Under the pieces are notes generated by a model that made no database searches, had not been told where the DNA came from, and saw nothing but the letters and a program-made list of their open reading frames with translations. Below are positions 1 to 12,500 of a DNA stretch of 64,000 bases, piece after piece (position 1 is the stretch's first letter; each line of letters begins with the position of its first letter). The position numbers and the translations under genes were made by a program. The stretch is from Malaya genurostris. Lineage: Eukaryota > Arthropoda > Insecta > Diptera > Culicidae. The DNA lies in contig NC_080572.1 in the NCBI RefSeq assembly GCF_030247185.1, positions 99,559,198 to 99,623,197 on the forward strand. The letters are read 5' to 3'.

Positions 1-2230
1 GAAGGTTGCTTCCTGTAGTGAAAGTTTGTCTGTTGGATGTACATATATAAGCTCTCTTGCAAGTTTTTTGCCCTGCAGAGAGTTTTGCTTTATTGGGCAA
101 AGCTAATATAGTGAACCGTCAATTCGTAAGCGATGGTGGTCCAGCAAAGTAGATTTTTTTGAGTAAAATTATTAAATAACTCATTTAATATACCATCTGA
201 TATGTCTGAAGTCTTTTCTGCTGCGAATAAGAGGGATAAATAGTAGTATCAAAAGGGCGAATAATTTGAATTTTCAATTATCGAGAGAAATTATACTTTT
301 AGCGAGGAGTGGAACTTTTCATAACCAGACCATATGCTAAACGCGTATTGATGTAAACATTGGTTTCAAGTGGTTAATTCTGCTCATGTTCTCACAGAGC
401 ATATTGTGCAAAACTGTACTTAACATAGTAAGAATTGTTACTCTCTCTCTCAATCAGACGAACCAAGAAAAATTCCTAGTCACGGAAATTCTTTTTGGGG
501 TGGGCTACCTCTTTACAAGGGCTAGCTCTAGCTCGATATGCTTTACTATCAAGGTCGGCTTGATTATATTCCGATGCTATAGTGAGTTTTCGAATGATCA
601 GTTGGATGCCGATTAGCGGCTAATAATGGTTTTTCGTCTCATACCGCTGATTTTCCCCTCGAATTGGCTAGGAAACTACATGTTCGAGCTAACGTGGATG
701 CTCCAAATCCAGCTCTTGATTCAAACTGACTGTTAGTTCTGGAGTGAATATTTGATTCAATTTTAAATAAATTTCACGGGGCTGGATGAGAATAAAAAAT
801 AAAAATTCGTTATATTTTTCTGTCATAATTTTGAGCGCTCTAACTCAATGATTTATTTATATAAATATATTTTAATAATAAATCGATTCGGAAACATTTA
901 TATTAAACACGTATTGCAATGTTGTTCTAGTGTTTCAATAGTACACCATTTAAAAATTGTTTTGAATTGACCTATTTTTTCACGATCCATGATGTCATAA
1001 TGATGTCATCCTATTTATTCCTCTAACACGGCAGACGGGTTTGAGAGTTACTTCAGTAGCAGTTCTGCTTCGGTCGGTATAGAGAAGCTTTGCGTCATGC
1101 ATAACAAAAATACCGGGCATGTCAAATATGTCAAGTATGTTCTCGTTTTCTGCACACCCTGTTCGTTTGTAAGAAGCTTCACTATTAATTTTGGATCACC
1201 GATGATCGATGGGATTGCAGGTGATGCTGTAATAACAGAATAGTCTTAAAATTACCATAATTTTGTAACTAGGTGATTCGTAGATCGATTTATATTATTC
1301 AACAACCAATTAGTTGGAAAACATTTAACTCAAACTTTAAATATATTGGATTGGACTGACTGATGTTTAAACGTGTCAACGCCAAGTAGCTTGATGAGTG
1401 CATATCAAAAATTAGTCCGAAGTTTTCTTAAAATACGAAGCGGACTCATGGTGTGCAGAGCTAATAAAAGTATTTTTCATTGACCAAAAATAGGCGAAAA
1501 TGACGAGAAATAAATGTCACTCTCAGTTCCGCTTGCAATTTATGAAAACGAGACCCATTTCCAGTCAACGGCATAAGCGGAGCAGTAGTCTTAAAATTGT
1601 GTTCTTTCTATCATTACAGTCCCTTACAGTCAATTTTTAATTTCAGTAACAATCGCATACTGTGCAGTGTCAATATTTAACCGAAGCTTCGAGAATCGAT
1701 AATGACAGAAAAGGTTACACAATGATTTTTACCTGCTAGTGCTCGTATCAGTAGTAGTTTTGGTTTTCAAAGAGGTTCTAGAGTGTAATTACTTCGATTT
1801 ATCATATTTTAGATACTCCTTATAACCAAACGTCACAGATTTTCATTATTTCGATAAAATAATGAAAATTGAAATTCAACTGACTCACCCTGCAGACGGT
1901 ATTTTGGTTTCATCTTGTCATAGGGAAACGAGTGACGTTGGTATTGATACTCCCTTTCGTTACAATGAGAGACAATTTTAAGCTCTGATGATGACTAAAC
2001 ATTACTATAAACATCGACCTGACGAGTGCAGCGATAATGGATCTTTTCAATTATTTCAAATGGTGGTATATTTTGAACTGGTTTGTCGATATTGTTTCAA
2101 ATCTCTGGCATTTTGGAATGGATTCGACAGGTTGATGTTTTAAAGGCACTGTTAAACCTAAAATAGTAGCTTCCACTCCATCGAGATTATTGTACATTCT
2201 TACAATATTGTTTTTTTTGGACGGATAAGA
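1..2230. other. Gene-free AT-rich sequence
   Basis: I see no credible coding exon, RNA gene or repeat shared with the rest of the window. Short open frames here look like chance. It may be intergenic or intronic sequence of a gene outside the window. Confidence 0.5.
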
Positions 2231-2347
2231 TGACCTGGAAGGATTCATAGTGTCAGTAGGATCGTAGTACTAACCAATGAACGCTAAGAATCGGCTGCAA
2301 AGTCTGTTGAAACAGGAAGATCAAATTCCACAAAACGGAATTTAATG
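2231..2347 (+). repeat. tRNA-derived SINE, 5'-truncated copy
   Basis: The sequence matches by eye the body and 3' part of the SINE copies at 12871-13062 and 23547-23749. It starts in the shared segment GACCTGGAAGGATTC and runs through the conserved AGAATCGGCTG and CTGTTGAAACAG blocks to the AATTCCAC...GGAAT 3' end. The tRNA-like head with its polymerase III boxes is missing, as expected for an incompletely reverse-transcribed SINE. Confidence 0.7.
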
Positions 2348-2746
2348 ATTTGTGAATGCAAAATAACCTGTTTCTCCAAATTCCTGTTTCATTAACTGTG
2401 AAATTAACAACAAGAGCAATGCTACATACAAGCCATAGTGTATCTAACATTACGCATCATTAGTGTTACTATTAGAAAACAGAATGAAACGACTCATATT
2501 TATATCGTTGATTCAAACCAATCAGAGTTGCTTTAGCATCGCTTTTTTCTTCGAATATCAAAACGTAGTCAATTGGATTGTATATTTATGCTAAGGAAAA
2601 CTTGGGAAAAGCATGACGAATTTCACACCAACTCGTATAATTTTGAATGAAACTATCTGGACATGTAGAATTTGTCACATAAAGCCTCTTTGCATACTTT
2701 GATTTTCCAAAATTGGTCTAGACTGTCTTTCGAAAAAGGTTAACCT
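2348..2746. other. No feature recognised
   Basis: AT-rich spacer between the SINE fragment and the first family A repeat. No gene or repeat is recognised. Confidence 0.4.
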
Positions 2747-2891
2747 TTTTGCCTTTCTCTATAGAAAGGTAATAGAATTGCTGAAAAACCCGACTTTCGA
2801 ACGGAGCCTCGGAGACCCATAGTTTTATATACCATTCGACTCAGTTCGACGAGATCGGAAAATGTCTGTGTGTGTGCACTTTTCAAAGATA

Positions 2892-3983
2892 CGAGGTCTG
2901 TTCAAAAAGTACCCGGAATTCTCATTTTTCTAAAAAAATATTTATTCGTCTACATCTATATGGTCCCCTTCAAAGTAATCCCCCTAGATATAATACACTT
3001 ATGCCAGCGTTTTTTCCAGTCTTCGAAACACCTCTGATAGTCACTTTTTGTAATGCTCTGTAGCACTCTCAGCGATTCTGCCTTTATCTCTTCAATCGAT
3101 GAAAAACGCTTTCCTTTCATGGGTCTCTTCAACTTTGGGAACAGGAAAAAATCACACGGAGCGATATCTGGTGAATAAGGAGGTTGGGGCATGATTAAAG
3201 TCTTGTTTTTAGCCAAAAAATCACGAATAAGCAACGATGAATGAGCATGTGCGTTATCGTGGTGCAAAACCCATGAATTGTTTTTCCATAAATCGGGGCG
3301 TTTTTTTCGAATTGCTTCACGCAAACGTCGCATTACTTCAAGGTAATACTCCTTATTGACGCTTTGACCTTTTGGCAAGAATTCTTTATGCACTATGCCG
3401 TTATAATCGAAGAAAACAGTAAGCAAAACCTTGACATTTGATCGAACTTGACGTGCTTTTTTCACTTTTGGTGACGTTGGGTGCTTCCACGTGGACGATT
3501 GTGCTTTTGTTTCGACATCATAACCGTACACCCATGTTTCATCACCAGTAATGACCATTTCAAGTAAATTTGGATCGTCGTTGACGTCGTTTAACAGCTT
3601 CTGAGCGATGGTAATGCGTTTGTTTTTTTGATCAAAATTCAGCAGTTTTGGAACGAATTTTGCTGCCACTCGTTTCATGCCCAAAACATTTGAAAAAATA
3701 TGATGGCATGAGCCAACTGATATGCGCAATTTTTTCACGCAAAATTTAATAGAAATTGTTTGACTCTTCAATTCTTCCATTGTTTAAACTAACAAAAATA
3801 GCCGAGCTCAAAAAAACACGTCTACACCAGCCGCTACAAGACAGAATGTAAACAATGAATACAGCTGAAAATTTTACCATACATTAGGGACATATGTACC
3901 AACACAATAAAAAAAATTTTGACCACCGGACTCTCCAGACGCGCGCAATTAAAAAATTCCGGGAACTTTTTGAACAGACCTCG
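2892..3983 (-). mobile_element. mariner (DD34D) transposon with deleted transposase 5' end
   Basis: The element is bounded by inverted repeats of about 29 bp (2892-2920 and 3955-3983; they begin CGAGGTCTGTTC and differ at one base by eye). It is flanked by TA on both sides (2890-2891 and 3984-3985), the mariner target duplication. At 1,092 bp it is shorter than the usual length of about 1.3 kb. The missing part is the front of the transposase gene, leaving about 200 bp between the ORF start and the right inverted repeat. It sits inside family A copy A1 and is therefore younger than that copy. Confidence 0.92.
2956..3780 (-). pseudogene. mariner transposase, N-terminally truncated (274 codons)
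   Basis: This is a DDE/D cut-and-paste transposase of the mariner family. The catalytic triad is visible: Asp80 in ITGDETW, Asp175 in HHDNAHAH and Asp210 in YSPDIAPCDFF, with 34 residues between the last two, which is the DD34D signature. The C-terminal WKKRWHKCI block typical of mariners is present. Family members are about 345 residues with two helix-turn-helix motifs at the N terminus. Here roughly the first 70-80 residues, including the first DNA-binding motif, are gone, and an in-frame TAA lies two codons before the apparent ATG. The catalytic core is open, but the protein probably cannot bind its ends. I score it as a deletion pseudogene. Confidence 0.9.
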
Positions 3984-4654
3984 TATTTATACGCGCTCAA
4001 TTTTCTCAGAGATGGCTGAACCGATTTGAACAATTTTATGCTCGTTTGAAAGCTACTGTCGGGCCATTGATCAAGTTCAAAGATCAAACGGCTGTGACTT
4101 TTTGTTTCGGAGATATGATGGTATAAGTGACGTAACCAACAAAATGCGTTGTATTTATACGCGCTCAATTTTATCAGATATGGCTGAACCGATTTGAACA
4201 AATTTATGCTCGTTTGAAAGCTACTGTCGGGCCATTGATCAAGTTCAAAGATCAAACGGCTGTGACTTTTTGTTCCGGAGATATGATGGTATAAGTGGCG
4301 TAACAGACAAAACGCGTTGAATTTATACGCGCTCAATTTTCTCGGAGATGGCTGAACCGATTTTAACAAGCTTAAGCTCGTTTGAAAGCTACTGTCGGGC
4401 CATTGATCAAGTTCAAAGATCAAACGGTTGTGACTTTTTGTTCCGGAGATATGATGGTATAAGTGACGTAACCGACAAAACGCGTTGTATTTATATGCGC
4501 TCAATTTTCTCAGAGATGGCTGAGCCGATTTTAACAAAATTAGGCTCGTTTGAAAGCTACTGTTGGGCCGTTGATCAAGTTCAAAGATCAAATGGCTGTG
4601 ATTTTTGGTTCCAGAGACATGATGGTATAAGTGACGTAACCGACAAAACACGTC
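3984..4654 (+). repeat. 169-bp tandem array (family A body), four units
   Basis: Four units begin at about 3984, 4147, 4316 and 4485, each with the phrase GCGCTCAATTTTCTCAGAGA followed by GATGGCTGA.CCGATTT and TTTGAAAGCTACTGT. The unit boundary GCGTTG(T/A)ATTTATACGC recurs at 169-bp spacing. Diverged units in the opposite orientation lie at 10790-11600. Long open frames across the array are a by-product of the repeat and not a gene. Confidence 0.85.
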
Positions 4655-4827
4655 GATTTTTACCGCTCTTATACATATAAGGGTGCCAATCTTTTGGGAT
4701 CACTTCTGATTTAGCAAAGCGCTAGCGCTCAAAACTTTAAGCACCTCGAAAAATGTCCTCATGCAAAATTTGAGCTAAATCGGACATGCGTAAGAGTTGC
4801 TGCCCGGCGGTTAAGGTTTGAAAATTT

Positions 4828-5106
4828 TCGATCTTGAAAAAGCACCATTGGGGGGGTGTATATGAAATTTACAAAATCGGATTTATTTTTGATGCCGAAG
4901 CTTTTAAAACTGCATGAAAAGTCGAGATCACTTTGAAAAATTTTGATATAGTCCCAAAAAGTCGATTTAATCAAAAAAAAATTTTTCCTGTTGACATTAA
5001 ATCTCGACGTTTCATGCAATTCTTAGCCTTTTGGCATCAAAATTATTTTTTCGATTTCGAAAATTTCATGTACCCTCACCCCCCCTATGGTGATTTTTCA
5101 AGATAT
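4828..5106. repeat. Imperfect palindrome, arms of about 110 bp
   Basis: Left arm 4828-4940 (from GATCTTGAAAAAGCACCA) is repeated in reverse complement at about 5000-5106 (ending TGGTGATTTTTCAAGATA). Shared inner blocks include GTGTATATGAAATTT, TTTTGATGCC and GCATGAAAAGTCGAGAT. The centre is near 4975. It is a foldback-type repeat with no coding content. Confidence 0.7.
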
Positions 5107-5400
5107 ATGAAATTTCCACTAAGTGGACTAAGAAGGGTTTTTTAGATTAGCATCACTCTTCTCATACAAATAGGTAACGCAAATGTCAAGCACTAGTTTG
5201 GAAAAATGATGCTGACTGTGTGACATAAACACTGACATAAGCATGCTTTTGTGAACTACTCGAATCAATCTGAATCAATTGGTGTCAAAATTAGTATCCG
5301 AAATTATTTAATAAAAGTATTAAATATATTTTCATGAGACTGTTATGAAAGAAGAGAAAGGCATTATCACACCACTAGGTGGATTAAGAAGGGTTTTTTA

Positions 5401-5802
5401 AATAGTTATAGTGAGAAAACTTTAAATCCTACAAAAAAGTATTGTACTAGTTATTCACATAAAATCAGTCAAGTTTTCGAGTAAAAAGTCCTTTACTGAG
5501 AAAATTGACATTATGAATTTAAAATTTGTTTACAAAAAACATAAACCTATTTTACACATTTGGCCGAATGTAATTTCACCGAAAGCCATTTTTAAAAACA
5601 AATGAAAAATGATAATGTTTACTCAAATTAAATTAAACTACAATCGTACTTCTGAAATAATTCAGAAAGAGTGGAATATTTTGTTTAGGTTTATTAATGA
5701 TCCTCAGAGCGGAATTCGCAATAAAACTTGTTGACTTTATTAGTGTATCTACCAAGCGATTGTTTGCGGTATTGTCCGATAACCGAGTGCAAATGACAAA
5801 AT
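5401..5802. other. No feature recognised
   Basis: AT-rich spacer between two family A copies. No gene is seen. Confidence 0.4.
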
Positions 5803-7066
5803 CTTTTTTAATCCACCTCGTGGTGTAATGATATCTTTCTCATATTACTTATATTTTCAAAAACATCACTAGAAGATTCTTTCAAGTTTCTTTTTTTTTC
5901 GAACTTGAATAAAATTAAAAACTTTCCTCCGTGTACCTGTAAACTACCATCACTTTTTCAATTTGTAAACAGTCATGTCAAGTTAATATAGATTTAAATG
6001 TGGCAACCCTGCACGCTATACAAAATTGAACAAAACACGCTTAGTGCTAGGCGGGTGCGTTTTCTTCTTCTTCCGTACCAGCATGTGCGGATGCGTACCG
6101 ATTTTGCATAATTTCGTATGACAGTTTGAAAGTATTGATACTCATTGCCCTATAATTTCGGAACCGGAAGTCGGATTTGGATGAAATTGCATAGTATCTT
6201 CTAAGACACTGAGAGCTTCGAATCACGATTTGTGAAAATCGGTTTAACCGTGCTGAGGAGTCGAAGTGAGTTCCGTTTTTGAAGCTTTTTTCACTATTAC
6301 CGGTGCGTTCGGAAGAGGAATCCGGGCATTAGTAGTCCCAAAGTAGGTTTATATATCTACCAAATAAAAAGGTCTGCCAACTAGATGAATTTACCAGAAA
6401 ATTTAATAAAAACTTGCACCTCGTATCGCATTCGCTTGTGGAAAAATACTCATGAAATTGAAAATTTTGCTAATCCCACTGTAATACCGGAGCCGGAAGT
6501 CTGGTCTGGATCATTTTTTCGAGGACTTTTTAAAGAATTTCAAGACCTTTCATTTGTATCTTAGTTTGTAAAAATCGGTTGAGATATTTCCGAGAAAATT
6601 GAATGCGCATTTTCTCATAGATTTGCACATATTGCCTTATAATTCCGGAACCGGAAGTTGGATAAAGATAAAATTCAATGACGATCTATGGGACCATTAG
6701 ACCTTTCATTTGAATCTAAGTTTGTGAAAATCAGTCACGCTACCCCTAAGAAAAGTAAAGGATTTTTTTCTTCATTTTTTGGTGCATATCACTCTGCAAT
6801 TCCGGAACAGGAAGTCGGATCGGGATAAAATTCAATAGCGATCTATGGGATCGGTAAGACCTTTCATTTGAATCTAAGTTTTGAAAATCGGTTCAGCTAT
6901 CTCTGAGAAAATCGAGTGATATTATTTGTTACATACACACATACATACGCATACACATACACACAAAAATTTGCAGAGTCGAATGGTATATGACATTCGG
7001 CACTCCAGGCTTCGGTTCAAAAGTCTGTCTGATTGTATAGCCTTTCTATATGAGAAGGGCAAAAAT
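5803..7066 (-). repeat. Family A repeat, copy A2
   Basis: This copy is in reverse orientation. It begins with the tail (TTTTTTAATCCACC, then GTGGTGTAATGATATC) and ends with the head (GCCTTTCTATATGAGAAGGG followed by an A-run). In between are several body units, recognised by repeated CCGGAACCGGAAGT and ACCTTTCATTTGAATCTAAG blocks (about 6150-6900) and a CA-rich microsatellite (6933-6965). No coding potential is seen. Confidence 0.75.
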
Positions 7067-10000
7067 ATCTTCGCCACATCGATTTGTTCGTGAGCTATTC
7101 GACCTCGCTACCGCTCGTTCGGACCTAACTGATGTAAAGACACCTAGCTTTGAGTAGACCGGGCAAACGTGGGAGCGCGCCTGGATCTTCCGTGTGATTA
7201 GATTCGATTTATTTAAGTTCATTGTTGTTGAATTTGTAGCATATTTCAATATTGTTGTAACTAAAAATCTGGTATGTGAACAAAAATGGTTTCCAATAAG
7301 AAGTTGTAGGAAATCAATTGGGCATTCTAAAAAGTTTACACTGATGTGTCCCAAAAATACCTGGGGAATTCTAATTATGTTGATCTTTATGAATCTCAAC
7401 ATGTAGTTCTACAAAGTCGTTTATATAGTATGTTAATTCATATTAATTGAATATTCAAAAATATGATCAAGGTTACACTGTTTTGCGGTACTAAAACACG
7501 TACAGAGTCATGCAGAGTCCGGGTGTTTCACCTTTGGTAGGAGTTAATGGTGATCATTGGAAACACCCGCCGCACGTTCTTGCTCTTAACGTTGGTAATG
7601 TAGGCTATCAAGAGTACATGAATATAATGTTAGTACTGCTAAAGTAGGGCTAGGCAGCAGTGTAAGAAAAGTTTCATCATGGCCCTTTCAAAACTGTAAA
7701 AGGTATTGAATAATAAAATCCTCGATTTATTCCTTATAAATGTGTAACAAGTGGAATTTTATCATTGAAATAGATTCTTAACATAAATCAAAGCATCAAT
7801 GATATTACTTTACGAATATGAAGACTTAACAATAATTCCCAGTCTAAGGATTCGATTCAAATTTGTTTAGTTTCGATTTGCATATATTTAGACAAAGCGA
7901 AATTCTCTTTAATCATCGATTTCCAGCTATAACAATTGGACGATATGCAAATCTCAGTTTCAAGGGGGCTCAAACGGTTTTGATTCTCTTTTTATGCTAT
8001 GTTTCCTTCAGTAGGGTAGCACTTCGTAGGATTAAATCGACTGCCAACCGTTTGCATTGTTTCGAATGACTGTAATCAGACAGATAGCTACTATTTATTG
8101 TTATTGTGGTTTCATCAAGTTCTGCGGGGTTTGAATTTTTTTTTGTTACTTCAGTCCGGTTAGGTAAAGCCGACATAAGCTCTTGCTTGAATGAAATTTT
8201 GGAATCAAATTATCCCACCATAATGGAACACGCCACGACGCGCAGCTCTCGGATATAGTTTTACTATCGTAAGTTTTCATCTATTATCAACTCGTCACCG
8301 CACGTTGTGGGTCAGCTAGTACTCGTTGCTCACGAAATGCGTGAGTTGATGTCGTTTGAAATTTCCTGCAACGCTTTTGGCTGACACAGAAAAAGTGGGC
8401 CAAGAATTTGTGCTGGTTCAGGGTGTTGTGGGAATTCAAGGGAATTTCGAACTCGAAACCGAACAGCTGCACACATAGTGTTGAGTATGCGCGATAAATG
8501 CGGTTGATAAAGTTTCCAGAGTGTTTACATATGCATAGGGTGTTACCACAACGATACGATCCGTATAAGTATGGGTATGAGTTGTTCATTGAATATGTCT
8601 AGAAATATCTAAATAGTTACTTTGTGTTGTCACACAAAACGTTGCACAATCTAATTGTATTCTAATTGGGACAAGAATATTGAAATATAAGAGGTCTTAC
8701 ACGGTACGCAACAAAATTCATCCCCTCAAGGCTTGGTGCATATTAAATTTTCTACGGAATCTACCTAATTGCCGTTAAAGCAATAGCATCGCATCGTAGG
8801 ACCCGTGTTACAACGGATAGCTAAAACTCAATGCACGGTGTCTTGCTCCCAGACCAAACTGCGTCTGAAGTGTTTTCTTTTGACAGAAAAGCAAACACGG
8901 TAAAACTGCATTAAAAGTAAATATTTGCATATCAATAACCAAAGGAGCCAGATAAAAAATACCCCTTGAGTAGTCGTTTGTTCAAGTTTTTTTGTGAGTT
9001 TCTTTTTTTGACTGCAACCAGACGATCGAATCGCGATCATGGGCAATGGCCACATTCAGCGCCCGAAGCGAAGAATGAGTACGGAGCGGAATACGCATAT
9101 GTCAATTAATTTCAACGGAAGCGGTCACGCTTGGCAATTAATACTATTTAGTGACGTGGTTTACGAAGTCTGGCGGATAGGAAACAGTCTGGCCTCAGCA
9201 AAACCAACCGATATACTATAAGCTGCTGTCAACAAACTGATCTGATAAAACAAGCGAGCCGACGTTGATGTGGGTAAATTAGTGTGATACTGGATTCATC
9301 AAACCTACAATTACCTCACATTACTTGTAATATGTGGTAAGATACGCCCTTTATAATGATTTGTTTGTGTTTCACAAATATTATTTAAAGTTTACACTAC
9401 TTTCCTTTGAAAATGCATGCATTGAATTCTTGACCAAAACATGGTTTTTGAGGTTATATGCTGTATTATTGCCGCAATGGAGCTTTTTCTTTCTTTTATT
9501 TCCACAAAATGAATCACTGATTTTCTAACCACCAAATATTGCTTGGTCATTTTTTCATCTCTATACATCTAGCGTTTGCATCAACACGTTCAACCCACTA
9601 CTATTTTTTATGTTTTATCAGCATCCTGACGTCAACATGTGCTTGCATACTTGGTAAAACTTATGGTTAAACGCAGAACTCTTATCTCGAACGCAACGAG
9701 TACACAGTAGATTCTCGATAAAAGTTTTCCAACTTTGATAAAGCAGACCAGTAGTTGTTAAAATACGTTTCTGTTTCGGTGCATTGTGACTAGTATCGTT
9801 GATCGCATTGAATCTCACAAATATTGGTATTTTAGTTCTTAAGGGGCTGAAAGAGTCTAGCACTTTTGAAAAATCATTTTAGAAAAAATCTGTATTTTCT
9901 TATAGTAAAACATTTCAAGAACATTATGTGAAATTTTCAAACTTATCGGAACAAAACTCTGCAAGTTATGGGACTTTATCTTTGCCCTTCTCATACTGCA

Positions 10001-10580
10001 AAGAGGCATGAGCTCGGCGCATAGACTCAAACGTTTTGCTTCAATTGACTTGAAAATTTGACAAAATATTCCCGAAATGTTTCATTATGGTGTCCACCGT
10101 CATTCGAAAACTACTTCACCAATTATTTTCGAATTTTGCACACCCCCTTTTCGGTTTTTTGTTACTTTGGGAAGGTTTTACAGCCACAAAATGGCGGATT
10201 TTTCATGAGAAATCGTGGTTTTGACTTTAAACAGTCGAGCACAAATGTTGGGGTTTAAAAAAACATTTATTATAACTATGCTGCTTTGATTTGTTGACTT
10301 TTGATAAGCCTGCGCTGAAATACAGTCTACACCGTAAATCATACCTAAGAAGCGTCCTCAAAAATACTCCTTCTCTGGTTTATTACTCAATATTTTTCCA
10401 CGAAAAAATTACGCAATGTTGTTCGAATCATACAAAACATTTGAATTAATTTTTCTAACGATAGCTCGAGACAAAAATCGCCAAAATAGATTTTTCTCAT
10501 CCGTTAGACCCTTAGATTTAAACGGAATGGAATAGAATCCCATAGAATGCGATTGAATTTTGTTTCTGGAATTAGGGTGT
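7067..10580. other. Gene-free stretch
   Basis: No convincing exon, RNA gene or mobile element is seen. The segment 7080-7200 is richer in GC than its surroundings and could be a fragment of a retroelement leader, but I cannot name it. At 9990-10030 there is a weak family-A-head-like phrase (TTTGCCCTTCTCATACTG). Otherwise it is AT-rich DNA with chance ORFs. Confidence 0.4.
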
Positions 10581-11615
10581 AAAAAGCATTTCTTTATCCA
10601 CCTAATGATGTGATAATGCCTTTCATTTGCCATTTAAATAGTCTCATTAAAACATTTGTAAGATTCAATCTTCGGTCATTAGTATTGTAAGCTAATTAAA
10701 TAACTTTTTAGTTGCTTTCAAACAAGAGTAAGTCTTTCGAAATCGATTCTTTCGTCTCCGATAAAAATTTCTGCATTGAAAAACAGTGGGATTTGTCGGT
10801 TACGTCACATATAACATTACATCTCTCGAACCGGAAATGTTCTCCATAACCCTTCCAAATTTGATTAACATTGTTAGTTTTCAAATAAGTTCATCGAAGT
10901 CGTTGAATCATCATCGAGAAAATTCAGCCGATAAAAAGTGTGCGGTAGGTTTTCAAACGAGTATGAGCGTGTTAAAATCAGCTCAGTCGAATTGTCGAAA
11001 ATTGAGCGGTAAGAAAACAAAACGTTTGTTAGCTTATGTCACGTATCATTATATATCCAGAACCGGAAGTGCTAGCCATATGATCTACGCACTTGATCCA
11101 CAATTTCACAATAGTAGCTTTCAAACAAGCCTAGCTTTGTTAAAATCGGTTCAGCCATCTTTGAGCAAATTGAGCGGCAAAAAAACAACCGTTGCGTCAC
11201 CCATACCGGAGATATTATATCTGCTTAACCAGAAGTGACATTTAATTGAATTGCAAAATTGATCAAATCAATGGTACAATAATAGCCTTTGAACGAACTC
11301 AAGCTCGTTGAAATTGGTTCAGCCATGTCCGAGAATTGAGCGGTAAAAACAACGTATTTCGTAGCTTATGTCACTCTTGCCATTATATCTCCACAACCGG
11401 AAGTACTGGTCATTTGTTCTCCGAAATTGATTTACGATTCAATAGTAGCTTTCAAACGAGCTTAAGCGTGTTTCAATCGGCTCAGCCATTTGAGAAAATT
11501 TTGCGGTAAAGAAACAACCCGTTTTAGAGCTGTAAGTGACGTAAGCGAGCCTAGTCTCGTTAAAATTGGCTTAACCACCTCTGAGAAAACTGAGCGGTAA
11601 AAATGCGTTTGGTCG
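10581..11615 (-). repeat. Family A repeat, copy A3, tail plus 169-type units
   Basis: It starts with a diverged tail (TTATCCACCTAATGATGTGA) and carries units equivalent to the 3984-4654 array in reverse complement: GTTCAGCCATCTTTGAG, AATTGAGCGG and the ATATATCCAGAACCGGAAGT type. The head is missing; at about 11615 it abuts copy A4 in opposite orientation. Confidence 0.65.
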
Positions 11616-12500
11616 CGTACGTCGTGAGTGTGTGTGTGTGCGTATGTAACAAAAAAATGCACTCAATTTTCTCGGAGAAGGCTGGACCGATTTTTACAAA
11701 CTTAGATTCAAATGTAAGGTCTCTTGGTCCCTAGGGTGCTATTGAATTTTACCCGGATCGGACTTCCGGTTTGGAAGTAACGGGGTAAAATGTGCAAAAA
11801 TGAAGAAAAAGTGCACTCGATTTTCTCAGAGACCACTCAACCGATTCTCTGCAACTCAAATTCAAATTGAAAGCCTTGTAGTCTCATAGGTTTCTATTGA
11901 ATTTCATCTGGATCCGACTTCCAGCTCGAGAGTTGCGGGCTAAAATGTGCAAAATGAACTAAAAATGTGCAGTCGATTTTCTCAGAGACCGCTCATACAA
12001 TTTTTATAAACTTAGACTCAAATGAAAGGTCTCACGGTACCATACGGAGTTCCTACATTTCATTCAGATGCGACTTCCGGTTACAAAGTTGTAGAGTAAA
12101 GTGTGTTAAATATAGTTCACCGCAAAAAAATTTCTAAACTGCATTTTAAACTCCACAAATCGATAGTCATTATCAGTAGGCAGCTAAACAAACCTATTAC
12201 GGCTATCCTGGTTCCCGGTCTTCAGTTCCGGAAGCACATGAAAAAGTGGTCATATATTCCAAAGTGGATCTCACTCACTTTTCTCAGTGATGGTTTAACC
12301 GATTTCCACAAACTTATAGATTCAAATGAAAGGTCTCACGGTGCCATACGGGATTCCTGAATTTCATCCGTATCCGACTTCCGGTTCGGGAGTTATAGGG
12401 TAAGTTAAAACTACACAAATCGATAGCCATTATCAGTAGGCAGCTAGACAAAGCGATTATGGCTATCCTGGTTCCCGGTTTTCGATGAACGACGCGCTAC
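11616..12500 (+). repeat. Family A repeat, copy A4, 329-type units
   Basis: It begins in the GTGAGTGTGTGTGTGTGCG microsatellite and continues with about two and a half units of the body found as a satellite at 62718-64000: TTTCTCGGAGAAGGCTGGACC, GATTCAAATGAAAGGTCT, GGATCCGACTTCC-type blocks and CGATAGTCATTATCAGTAGG. Both head and tail are absent. Confidence 0.65.

Larger units (their letters stand above)
2747..5400 (+). repeat. Family A dispersed repeat, copy A1, interrupted by mariner
   Basis: It opens with the family A head (TTTTTGCCTTTCTCTATAGA, then a block ending in CATTCGACTCAGTTCG and a GTGTGTGTG run) and closes with the tail around CCACTAGGTGGATTAAGA at 5371-5390. Between them lie a mariner insertion (2892-3983), a four-unit 169-bp tandem array (3984-4654) and a palindromic segment (4828-5106). 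Head, body and tail keep the order seen in the compact copy at 51179-51794, so this is one old element enlarged by insertion and tandem expansion. No protein is encoded by the element itself. Confidence 0.7.

Noticed and set aside
3884..4680. 255-codon reverse ORF and 110-codon forward ORF
   Set aside because: Both run through the 169-bp tandem array and repeat the same peptide per unit; repeat artefacts.
6001..6013. GGCAACCCTG, and CAGGGTTGCC near 40399, as hAT ends
   Set aside because: Each looks like one end of a hAT element, but no matching opposite end or 8-bp duplication was found nearby.
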